Below, one piece after another: positions 1-6,361 of a stretch of DNA of 6,911 bases. The notes under the pieces are model-generated. The model was not told the origin of the DNA. It did not search any database and worked only from the letters and a program-made list of their open reading frames with translations. Position numbers and translations under genes: made by a program. The stretch lies in contig CALEWN010000264.1 in assembly GCA_937925385.1 (NCBI GenBank), forward strand, positions 1-6,911. Reading direction: 5' to 3'. The stretch's first letter is position 1, and every line of letters begins with the position of its first letter. The DNA is from an uncultured Senegalimassilia sp. Its GTDB lineage: Bacteria > Actinomycetota > Coriobacteriia > Coriobacteriales > Eggerthellaceae.

Positions 1-1140
1 AAGGACCTTTCACTGCAATGGCGCATCACGTTGATGACGGCCGCCCTCGTCTGCGCGGCTTGCCTATCAATGAACTTCCTTGTCGGCTACTCCGGAATGC
101 AATATATGGATGAGATCGGCAGCGAGGTATCGGCTTATAGCAACGTGAACGAGGATGTTCCCAAGTCATTCGACCCAGGAAGCAAGGACGTCGGCAATGA
201 GCTGACGATTGTGGTGAGCGACGCGCAAAAGTCGTTCGGCGCTACAAGCTGGTGCATTACCGCTGTGGTGACGCTTATCGGAGGCGTGCTCGCATACTTC
301 GCAAGCGGCCGCGCACTCAGACCCCTACGGGCCTTCGCCGCGCAAATCGAACTCGTGCAACCAGGGAATCTTGCCGATTCGAAAATCAGCGAGGACGTGC
401 TTCCGGAATTCAAAAGGTTCAGCGAATCGTTCAACGGCATGATACATCGCCTTGACGCGGGTTTCGCCGCACAACGCCAGTTCTCCGGCAACGCCGCGCA
501 CGAGTTGCGCACGCCTCTGGCGCTCATGCAGGCCCAAATGGAGCTGTTCGCAGTAGAACACCCTAACGTAGCGCCCGCGACCAACGACCTCCTTAAGCTG
601 CTGCGCGAGCAGACCGAGAGAATGTCGAGCATGACGAGCACATTGCTCGAAATGAGCGAGCTGCGCACCATTCCCTGCAACGACGAAATCGAACTCGCGC
701 CCCTGATCGAGGAGGTGCTAGCAGACCTCGCCCCGCTCGCCGATCAAAAGGGCATCGCCCTCGCCTGCCGCGGGAACAGCCTGATGAACGGCAGCGATCC
801 ATTGATGTATCGAATGATGTTCAACCTTGTCGAGAACGCGATTCGCTACAGCCGTCCCGCCTCGACGATCGACGTGACCGTCAATGAGGAAGACGATCGC
901 GTTCTCATCCGCATCGAAGACGAGGGCTTCGGAATCCCCGAACAGCACCGAGACAGCGTGTTCCAGCCGTTTTTCCGCGTTGACAAATCTCGCAGCAGGG
1001 AATACGGGGGCGTAGGGTTGGGCCTGTCGCTGGTATGGGAAATCGCGACGCTTCACGGTGGCACGATCGAAGTCGAGAACAGTTCCAGCCACGGCACCGT
1101 CATGCTCGCAACCCTCCCTAAGCTAGGCGTTGCGAAGTAG
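1..1140 (+). CDS. Two-component sensor histidine kinase, N-terminus cut off by the window
   Basis: This is an inner-membrane sensor kinase that would autophosphorylate on histidine and pass phosphate to a response regulator. The frame is open from base 1, and codons 1-10 (KDLSLQWRIT) look like the cytoplasmic lead-in of such kinases, so the ATG at 31 is probably internal and the true start lies outside. In window codons: first membrane span about 9-29, short outer loop of about 45 residues, second span about 81-100, and a HAMP-like linker about 100-155. The HisKA H-box is HELRTPL with the phosphorylated His at 167 (bases 499-501). The ATPase part has an N-box (NLVENAIRYS, Asn 279), G1 box DEGFGIP (about 307-313), F box (FQPFFRVD) and G2 box GVGLGLSL (about 337-344), so it looks fully active. 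The signal is unknown. A response regulator gene usually lies directly upstream. Its GC content is visibly lower than that of the other genes here. Confidence 0.94.
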   Translation, partial: KDLSLQWRITLMTAALVCAACLSMNFLVGYSGMQYMDEIGSEVSAYSNVNEDVPKSFDPGSKDVGNELTIVVSDAQKSFGATSWCITAVVTLIGGVLAYFASGRALRPLRAFAAQIELVQPGNLADSKISEDVLPEFKRFSESFNGMIHRLDAGFAAQRQFSGNAAHELRTPLALMQAQMELFAVEHPNVAPATNDLLKLLREQTERMSSMTSTLLEMSELRTIPCNDEIELAPLIEEVLADLAPLADQKGIALACRGNSLMNGSDPLMYRMMFNLVENAIRYSRPASTIDVTVNEEDDRVLIRIEDEGFGIPEQHRDSVFQPFFRVDKSRSREYGGVGLGLSLVWEIATLHGGTIEVENSSSHGTVMLATLPKLGVAK

Positions 1141-1219
1141 CCGATTGGACTCTAAGCGTGCCTCAACCACGGCCCAAGCGCCATGAGCGGCGCATCGTTG
1201 ACAAAGAGACCCTACCCGC

Positions 1220-1253
1220 AAAAAGCGGCGCCCGCATGAAATACGGGCGCCGC
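1220..1253 (-). terminator. Intrinsic terminator of the SPFH gene
   Basis: A perfect 10-base inverted repeat (GCGGCGCCCG at 1225-1234 against CGGGCGCCGC at 1244-1253) with a 9-base loop is followed on the minus strand by five T (1224-1220). It starts two bases past the minus-strand stop codon at 1256-1258, the ideal position to end the minus-strand transcript. On the plus strand the stem is not followed by a T run, so it is a poor terminator for the converging kinase gene. Confidence 0.87.
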
Positions 1254-1255
1254 CA

Positions 1256-2677
1256 TCAAGTTTGCGCATGGTTTCGCGCGCCGCGCGTCGCGCGCCAGCC
1301 CCCGTAAGGGCGCGTCGTGCCGCAGTTGCTGCAGAATGCGCCGGTGTTGTGCTGGCCGCACTGGCAATCCCAGCCGCCGTCGCCTGCGGGCTTGGGGCTG
1401 CCGCAGTTGCTGCAGAACTTGCCGGTGTTCTTCGCACCGCACGAGCAGGTCCACTCGCCGGCGGGCGCGGACGGCTCGGGCTTGGGGCTGCCGCAGTTGC
1501 TGCAGAACTTGCCGGTGTTGGAGGCGCCGCAGGAGCACGTCCACGCGTCGCCGCCTGCAGCAGGTGCCGCTACCGGCGCTGCTGCGGGAGCGGGCTCGGG
1601 GGTAGGAGCCGCGAAGCCGCCGCCTGCCGCCACGGGATACTGGCTTTGCGGGGCGCTGCCGCCCTGGCCGTACAAGCCCTGCGGGTTCATGCCGCCCACC
1701 GCGTTGGCCATGCCCATGCCCATGAAGCCCATCATGGCGCCGTTCTCGTTCGCGGCTGCCGTGCGCATGGCGTCGGCCTGCGATGCCGCCAGGTTCGCGG
1801 CGGCCATGTTCGGGTCGCGCATGACCGCGGCCTTCTGCAGGTCCTTGATCATCTGCTCGTCCTCTTCGGACGCCGCGATGGCGTTCACGCCGAAGCTTGC
1901 CACCTTAAGGCCGCGCAGCTCTCCCCACTTCTCGGACAGCACCTCGTTGAGGGCGTCGGCAAGCTCGGTGGTGTGCGCCGGCACGGCCGAGTAACGCACG
2001 CCCATGGCGCTGATCTTCGCGAACGCCGGCTGCAGCGCGGTTAAAAGCTCGCTTTTCAGCTGCGAGTCGATCTTGTCGCGCGTGTAGGGCTCCTCCACGT
2101 TGCCGCAGACGTTCTTATAGAACATGAGCGGGTCGACGATCTTGTAGGAGTACTCGCCGTTGCAGCGCACGGAGATATCCACGTCAAGGCCGATGTTGGC
2201 GTCCACCACGCGGAACGGCACCGGCTGGGCCGTGCCATACTTGTTGCCCACGATCTCCTTGGCGTTGAAGAAGTACACGCGCTGGTCCTTGCCCGTGTCG
2301 CCGCCGAAGGAGAAACGCGCGCCCACGCGCTCGAACGACTTCTTAATGCGGTCGCCCAGCGTGCCGGACTCACCGAAGAACAGGCTGGGCTCGGTGGACT
2401 TGTCGAACACGAACTCGCCCGCCTCGCCGCAGGCATCCACGATGGCGCCCTGCTCGACGATGATCATGAACTGGCCCTCGTTCACCGCGATGATCGACCC
2501 ATCCGAGATGATGTTGCTCTCGCCCTTGGTGTTCGAGCTGCGGCCCTTGTCAGAGATGCGCTTCTGGCCCTTCGCGCACAGCACGTCGGCCTCAAGCGAA
2601 TCGCAATAGAAGTACTCGCGCCAAGAGTCGGCCAGCACGCCGCCTGCAGCTCCGATACCCGCTTTGATCAAACCCAT
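1256..2677 (-). CDS. SPFH/Band 7 domain protein (YdjI-like, 'virion core protein' family) with three C-terminal zinc ribbons
   Basis: A 473-residue protein. The N-terminal half (about residues 20-240) matches the bacterial SPFH family called Band_7_1 or YdjI-like, with hallmarks WREYFYCDSLEADVL, an ISDGS turn, and the alternating strand and helix pattern of SPFH domains. In B. subtilis, YdjI works with YdjG and YdjH to place the stress protein PspA at the membrane; transferring that role here is inference. Residues 240-285 form a charged helix. Residues 290-375 are a low-complexity Ala/Met/Gly and then Pro/Ala linker. Residues 379-457 hold three ribbons of the pattern CxC, 8 residues, CxxC (Cys 381/383/392/395, 411/413/422/425, 438/440/449/452). 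A short basic tail (458-473) follows. No transmembrane helix is evident. The start is supported by an AAGGAGGA ribosome site (2682-2689) four bases upstream. It is probably co-transcribed with the zinc-ribbon membrane gene before it, though a 144-base gap leaves room for its own promoter. It could scaffold or chaperone membrane proteins. Confidence 0.9.
   Translation of the reverse strand: MGLIKAGIGAAGGVLADSWREYFYCDSLEADVLCAKGQKRISDKGRSSNTKGESNIISDGSIIAVNEGQFMIIVEQGAIVDACGEAGEFVFDKSTEPSLFFGESGTLGDRIKKSFERVGARFSFGGDTGKDQRVYFFNAKEIVGNKYGTAQPVPFRVVDANIGLDVDISVRCNGEYSYKIVDPLMFYKNVCGNVEEPYTRDKIDSQLKSELLTALQPAFAKISAMGVRYSAVPAHTTELADALNEVLSEKWGELRGLKVASFGVNAIAASEEDEQMIKDLQKAAVMRDPNMAAANLAASQADAMRTAAANENGAMMGFMGMGMANAVGGMNPQGLYGQGGSAPQSQYPVAAGGGFAAPTPEPAPAAAPVAAPAAGGDAWTCSCGASNTGKFCSNCGSPKPEPSAPAGEWTCSCGAKNTGKFCSNCGSPKPAGDGGWDCQCGQHNTGAFCSNCGTTRPYGGWRATRGARNHAQT
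1307..1543 (-). repeat. Three tandem zinc-ribbon coding repeats within the SPFH gene
   Basis: Three in-frame units encode W-x-C-x-C-G...NTG-x-F-C-S-N-C-G: 1478-1543, 1388-1453 and 1307-1372, spaced 90 and 81 bases apart. The first two units are nearly identical and share an unbroken 43-base identical stretch (1387-1429 and 1477-1519). The third has diverged (WDCQCGQHNTGAFCSNCG). This indicates a recent duplication, or gene conversion, of one unit. Confidence 0.9.
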
Positions 2678-2762
2678 GATGTCCTCCTTCTCCGATGCTG
2701 CCTGTTCGTTCGATATTCCAAAATCTATTAGTTAGAGCCTGGTTATACCCGATCGCGCGAAA

Positions 2763-2797
2763 CGCCGGCCGTTCCGTTACGGAAGCGATGATCGGCG
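2763..2797. repeat. Nested inverted repeat in the gap between the two minus-strand genes
   Basis: A perfect inverted repeat TTCCGT-T-ACGGAA (2772-2784) sits inside outer arms CGCCG (2763-2767) and CGGCG (2793-2797). On the minus strand it is followed by only three T, so it would be a weak terminator or attenuator after the zinc-ribbon gene; it could equally be an operator ahead of the SPFH gene. A second small inverted repeat (AACCG 2806-2810, CGGTT 2819-2823) overlaps the stop codon of the upstream gene. I see no convincing sigma-70 promoter in this gap; TATAAC on the minus strand near 2743-2748 lacks a good -35 partner. Confidence 0.35.
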
Positions 2798-2821
2798 CCT
2801 GTTGCAACCGGTGAAAATCGG

Positions 2822-4273
2822 TTACCGCTTGTCGTCGTCATCCGTTTCCACAAGCGTGCGCGTCTGGTACGAGGTGACGAACGTGTCGTCGCTGCCCGTC
2901 AAGTCGAAGCTGCCGTTGACCACGTACGCATGCGCGCTGCGCTGTTCCACCGCCGTTTTCATCTGCGAGTAGAAATAGATGCACGTGCCGGCCGCCACGA
3001 CCAGCGGCACGCCCGCGTCGACGCCCACGCGGGTGACGGTGTCGTCGAACTGGATGAACCCGAAGTCCACGCCCAGCATGACGGCGCCGACCACCAGGAA
3101 GATGCCCAGGAACCACATCACCACCTTCAGCGGCGACACCGGCAAATCGCCCACCAAACGCCCCGTCTGGCCGTTCATGGCGAACAGGAAGTCCTTGTCC
3201 TTCCAACGGGTATGCAGCATCCACACCGGCAGCAACGCTTGCTTGACCTCGGAGAACGACACCTCGGCGTTCACGTCGGCCGGGTCGACCTGGTCGTAGC
3301 CGGTGACGGTATCGCGCAGCTGGTCGGCAAGCGTGTTCTCCATGCGGCGCACCGCGCGATGGCAGCATGCGTCGGAGTCCTGGTCGTAGCGCTCGGCGGA
3401 GAAGCCGGGCAAGTAAGCCACCGAGAACGGGGTCAGCTCGTCGTAGTCGAACGGCTCGATGGCGTCCATGTGCTCATCGGGCATCTTCGCCGAACCGTCG
3501 GCGGGGATGCGCGTGAACTCCGACGAGCCCTGGCGCCACGCGTTGTACACATGGGTTTCCGTGACCTCGTATTTGCCCTCGCGCCAGGTGCGTATGTTGC
3601 GTGCCTCGAAGGTGCCCTCGCCGCTGGCCGACCCATCGTAGAGCCAGAACGGCACGTACACGCCCTGCACATGGGCGATGCGGTTTTGCGCGGCGAATTC
3701 CTTCGGAAGGAACTTCTTGCCCTTGTAGTACTCGGTAAGCGTCTGCTCGGCGGCGGCCTTGTCCAGCTTGAACGGGATGACCAGATCGGGCTTTGCGGTG
3801 TCCACGAACGAGCCGGGCGCCATGGCCTGGTTGCCGCAGTACGGGCATTCCTGGATGGCGGTGGTGGCGTCGGACGTCAGCTGCGCGCCACACGACGAGC
3901 ATAGGTAGCTGCGCATGCCGGCGCGCTCCTCCTCGTTCCAGCTGGCACGCGAAAGGTACGACGCGATGGAGCTGTCGGCCTGGGCGCCCACCGCCACGGC
4001 AGCGTCGATGACGTCTTCGGTGACCACCGACGACGCCCCGGCGGCCTCGTCTGCCATGCGCTCGAAGCTTGACTGCTCGCCGGCTTCGGCACGCGCCGCC
4101 GCGGCCTGAGCCTTCTCGTCGGCCTCGCGCTGTTTGGCCGTGTACGCCTCCTCGACCTGGGCCGGCGTGAACGTCGATTCGCAGAATTCGCACTCGAGCA
4201 TGCCGCTATCGCCCTTGTAGCGCAGCGGCCCCATGCCGTTCGGACATTGATAGTTCACCGATTCTTGGGCCAT
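2822..4273 (-). CDS. Zinc-ribbon membrane protein (TFIIB-type zinc ribbon, YdjG-like)
   Basis: A 483-residue protein. Ribbon 1 (residues 8-35) should read CxxC...CxxC but shows CPNG...CEFC: Cys 10, 28 and 31 are present while the second cysteine is Gly 13 (codon GGC at 4235-4237). Residues 45-75 are an Ala/Glu/Lys/Arg-rich helix. Ribbon 2 (residues 123-148, Cys 125/128/143/146) is intact. A large domain (about 160-375) has family-like motifs VIPFKL (165-170) and YVPFWLYD (206-213). Two membrane spans follow (about 384-403 and 418-437), then an acidic tail. It resembles the zinc-ribbon proteins found beside SPFH proteins, such as YdjG of the B. subtilis pspA operon; the exact role is unknown. 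The start at 4273 has a modest ribosome site (AAGGGA, 4281-4286) seven bases away. It is the first gene of the minus-strand pair, and its control signals should lie in 4274-4430. Zinc-binding by the two ribbons and membrane anchoring through the C-terminus are inferred. Confidence 0.87.
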   Translation of the reverse strand: MAQESVNYQCPNGMGPLRYKGDSGMLECEFCESTFTPAQVEEAYTAKQREADEKAQAAAARAEAGEQSSFERMADEAAGASSVVTEDVIDAAVAVGAQADSSIASYLSRASWNEEERAGMRSYLCSSCGAQLTSDATTAIQECPYCGNQAMAPGSFVDTAKPDLVIPFKLDKAAAEQTLTEYYKGKKFLPKEFAAQNRIAHVQGVYVPFWLYDGSASGEGTFEARNIRTWREGKYEVTETHVYNAWRQGSSEFTRIPADGSAKMPDEHMDAIEPFDYDELTPFSVAYLPGFSAERYDQDSDACCHRAVRRMENTLADQLRDTVTGYDQVDPADVNAEVSFSEVKQALLPVWMLHTRWKDKDFLFAMNGQTGRLVGDLPVSPLKVVMWFLGIFLVVGAVMLGVDFGFIQFDDTVTRVGVDAGVPLVVAAGTCIYFYSQMKTAVEQRSAHAYVVNGSFDLTGSDDTFVTSYQTRTLVETDDDDKR

Positions 4274-4314
4274 GGCTTTTTCCCTTTCCCGAATGCGTAT
4301 GCGGAGAAAACCTC

Positions 4315-4330
4315 TGGTAACAGCTTACCA
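4315..4330. promoter_or_regulatory. Palindrome, candidate operator in the divergent region
   Basis: TGGTAA (4315-4320), CAGC, TTACCA (4325-4330) is a perfect 6-base inverted repeat with a 4-base centre, 42 bases upstream of the minus-strand zinc-ribbon gene. Size and symmetry suit a dimeric repressor or activator. Its position favours control of the minus-strand gene; no regulator can be named. Confidence 0.4.
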
Positions 4331-4350
4331 AAGCCGGGCGTTTCAGAAGC

Positions 4351-4382
4351 GCCATGCTGTCCCATTTTCAGCCGCATTTCAG
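4351..4382. repeat. Three TTTCAG direct repeats in the divergent region
   Basis: TTTCAG occurs at 4351-4356, 4366-4371 and 4377-4382. The last two are 11 bases apart, about one helical turn, within the longer matches ATTTTCAGC (4364-4372) and ATTTCAGC (4376-4383). Direct repeats at helical spacing are typical of response-regulator sites, but a six-base word repeated this closely can also arise by chance. Confidence 0.25.
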
Positions 4383-4433
4383 CAACCCGCGGCCCGACTT
4401 TGCGATCCGGGAAGCAATGGCCTGCCGAGCGCG

Positions 4434-4439
4434 TACAAT
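4434..4439 (+). promoter_or_regulatory. Candidate -10 box for the 7TM sensor operon
   Basis: TACAAT lies in otherwise GC-rich DNA and is one base off the TATAAT consensus. No good -35 box occurs 16-18 bases upstream (the bases there are about GAAGCA), so an activator might be needed. Transcription from here would give a leader of roughly 115 bases before the ATG at 4562. In that leader I see only the GGGGCCCC palindrome at 4454-4461 and no recognisable riboswitch. Confidence 0.3.
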
Positions 4440-4546
4440 GGGCCGAAACAACCGGGGCCCCAAACGAGGATGCGGTAGCGAAACGGCCACCGCGCGAAGG
4501 GGCGACGGAGACCATCGGGGGATCAACGGGCAATCAGGAAAACGGA

Positions 4547-4556
4547 AAGGGGAAGG
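4547..4556 (+). promoter_or_regulatory. Ribosome binding site that fixes the start at 4562
   Basis: AAGGGGAAGG lies five bases before the ATG at 4562. Immediately after that ATG the protein shows a short polar lead and the first membrane span. This favours 4562 over the in-frame ATG at 4247, which would overlap the start of the opposing gene and add about 105 residues without recognisable structure. Confidence 0.75.
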
Positions 4557-4561
4557 CGGCC

Positions 4562-6361
4562 ATGGACGTCGACCGCAAACATGTGCTGATCGCGTGCGCC
4601 ATCGCGGGCGCCATGCTGGGCCTGGTGCTCGCCGTGCTGCAGGCCGCGGGCGCCTTCCCCACGTCGGAGCTGCACGGCATGCCCACCGGCGCATCAAGGT
4701 CGACGGGCTTCATGCTTGCCATGGCCCCCTTGCTGGCTGCCTGGGGGTTCACCATCCACCTTCGCTGCTCGGACGCGCAGATCGCGCGCTATCTGAAGGC
4801 CAACGCCGCCCTATGCGTCGCCTGGCTGCTCATCGTCACGCTGAAATACCCTACCGGCAACGACCACCTGGTCTCCATCATGTGGTACCTGTATTACGTG
4901 CCCATGCTGCTGACCAGCACGTTCAGCCTGTTCAGCGCCATGCGCGCCTCAGCCCTCGACCGCATGCCCGTCACAAGCTATGCGAAACGGGCCGTGCTGG
5001 CCATCGACGCGGCGCTTATCGCGCTCGTGCTCACGAACAACCTGCATCATATGGTGTTCCGCTTCTCGTTCGACGACCCGCTGTGGTCGGGCAGCTATAC
5101 GTACGGCCCGGGGTATTGGGTGGTGCTCGGCTGGATCATCACGCAGATCGCGCTGTTCTTCGCCTGCTCGTTTGCCGCTGCGCGCAGGCAGCTGCGCAGC
5201 GCGTTCGTGCCCCTGGCCCTTATCGTGGGCGTGCTGGGGACGTACACGGTGCTCTACATCCTGCGGTTCCTGATAGGCTCCAACCTTGCGCTCGTATACA
5301 GCATTCTGCTGATCTCCTGTCTAGAGATAGCGCTTGACCTGGGAATACTTCCTTCGTATTACTGGCGCGAGTCAATGTTTTCCGCGCTGCCGTTCAACCT
5401 GCGCATCCTTTCGCGCACCGGCGAGGTGGCGCTGCACACCGCGCTGTTCCAGCCGAGCGCGCACGACGACGCGCTGCACTCCATGCTCCTGCAATCCAAC
5501 CTTTCCCGGCGAAGCATCACGAGCTTCCGCACCACGGCGATCCCCCATACGCTGTTTAGGGGCTACAACGTCACCGGCGGGTCGGCGCTGCTGGCCGAGG
5601 ACGTCACCGCCATCGACGAGCGGCGCGAAACGCTCGAGCGTCAACAGGACAGTTTGCGGGCGCACAACGAGCTGCTGAAGCATCGCCACGCCATCGACGG
5701 CGTGCTGTACCGCACGCAGCAAGAGCGCGCACTGGTCGACGAGATCGAGCAGACGCTTGCGGCGAAGACCCGGCGCATCGACGAGCTGCTCTCCGACCTC
5801 CCCCGCGGCAACGACCCGCAAAGCCTGGCGCAGCGGCGCGAGCGGCTCACCGAGGTCAAGCTGCTCATCGCGTACTGCAAGCGCAAGGGCGGGCTTGTGC
5901 TGGCCGGGAAAAGCGACCCGGCGTTCAACCGCGAACGCCTTCAGCTGGTGTTCAACGAAACGGCCGCCGACCTGCGCACCCTGGGCATCGACTGCGCCGC
6001 GCTCGTGGACGTCAAGCGCGTGCTGCCGGCCTCCACGGTAAGCGTGCTCTACGACTGCCTCTACGATTTCGCGGCGGCGGCGTTCGCGGCAAGCAATCCC
6101 ATCCTTATGCTGTTCGTCAGCGACAAGGTCGAAGGCGGCGAAGGGTCGGGCGACGGGGTGGCCGCGGGCCAGCACCGCCGCGTCGTGGAGATGCGCGCCG
6201 CCCTTGAGGCCGACAAGTCGGCACAGACCGAGGGCTACACGCGCTCCCTTGAGGAGCTGCGCCGGGTCCTCGAGCGCCGCGATGTCCGCTTCTCCCTTGA
6301 CATCGCGTCCGATGGCGCGACGCTAGCGGTGCAAGTGAGCGAAGACGAGGGGGTTGCGTGA
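4562..6361 (+). CDS. 7TM histidine-kinase-like membrane sensor, catalytic part non-canonical
   Basis: A 599-residue protein. Residues 8-261 hold about eight hydrophobic segments (roughly 8-30, 50-67, 81-95, 105-127, 143-160, 184-205, 213-235, 241-261). MWYLYYVPMLL (107-117), LTNNLHHMVFRF (157-168) and YGPGYWVVLGW (181-191) are signatures I recognise from the histidine kinase N-terminal 7TM region. Residues 268-350 look like a PAS-type strand-rich domain. Residues 350-412 are a strong coiled coil, and 428-520 plus 570-595 look like a degenerate dimerisation and ATPase module. I find no H-box histidine, no N-box Asn cluster and no DxGxG or GxGxG glycine box, so phosphate transfer by this protein is doubtful. 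A charged, Gly-rich insert lies at about 522-560. The family is known from Firmicutes, where such proteins sit beside true kinases; that context supports a sensory partner role. The stop overlaps the next start by one base (TGATG), indicating translational coupling. The ligand is unknown. Confidence 0.85.
   Translation: MDVDRKHVLIACAIAGAMLGLVLAVLQAAGAFPTSELHGMPTGASRSTGFMLAMAPLLAAWGFTIHLRCSDAQIARYLKANAALCVAWLLIVTLKYPTGNDHLVSIMWYLYYVPMLLTSTFSLFSAMRASALDRMPVTSYAKRAVLAIDAALIALVLTNNLHHMVFRFSFDDPLWSGSYTYGPGYWVVLGWIITQIALFFACSFAAARRQLRSAFVPLALIVGVLGTYTVLYILRFLIGSNLALVYSILLISCLEIALDLGILPSYYWRESMFSALPFNLRILSRTGEVALHTALFQPSAHDDALHSMLLQSNLSRRSITSFRTTAIPHTLFRGYNVTGGSALLAEDVTAIDERRETLERQQDSLRAHNELLKHRHAIDGVLYRTQQERALVDEIEQTLAAKTRRIDELLSDLPRGNDPQSLAQRRERLTEVKLLIAYCKRKGGLVLAGKSDPAFNRERLQLVFNETAADLRTLGIDCAALVDVKRVLPASTVSVLYDCLYDFAAAAFAASNPILMLFVSDKVEGGEGSGDGVAAGQHRRVVEMRAALEADKSAQTEGYTRSLEELRRVLERRDVRFSLDIASDGATLAVQVSEDEGVA
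6347..6353 (+). promoter_or_regulatory. Ribosome binding site inside the end of the 7TM sensor gene
   Basis: GAGGGGG lies seven bases before the ATG at 6361, within the last codons of the preceding gene. With the one-base stop/start overlap it supports coupled translation and the chosen start. Confidence 0.6.

Noticed and set aside
1178..1193. Small hairpin (GCGCC, 6-base loop, GGCGC) after the kinase stop as a plus-strand terminator
   Set aside because: The stem is only 5 bases and no T run follows; it cannot be called a terminator from sequence.
1262..2044. Long plus-strand open frames opposite the SPFH gene (also 1317-1994)
   Set aside because: They are antisense shadows caused by high GC and by the repeats of the real minus-strand gene; their translations are Ala/Arg/Pro-rich with no domain features.
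2592..2807. A 71-codon minus-strand frame overlapping the start of the SPFH gene
   Set aside because: It lies out of frame with a well-supported gene start, has no ribosome site of its own that I can see, and no recognisable features.
2822..2850. DDDDK protease-like motif in the acidic C-terminal tail of the zinc-ribbon membrane protein
   Set aside because: It matches the enterokinase site by chance; there is no reason for such processing in a bacterial membrane protein.
2930..3904. Plus-strand open frame of 324 codons opposite the zinc-ribbon gene
   Set aside because: The translation is rich in His, Arg and Val with no recognisable motif, whereas the minus strand encodes zinc knuckles and membrane spans.
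4247..4561. N-terminal extension of the 7TM sensor gene to an ATG at 4247
   Set aside because: It would overlap the start of the opposing gene, has no clear ribosome site, and translates to structureless, low-complexity residues; the ATG at 4562 has a strong ribosome site directly before the first membrane span.
5372..6175. Minus-strand open frame of 267 codons opposite the 7TM sensor gene
   Set aside because: High-GC shadow; the plus strand has a coherent coiled-coil and membrane architecture.
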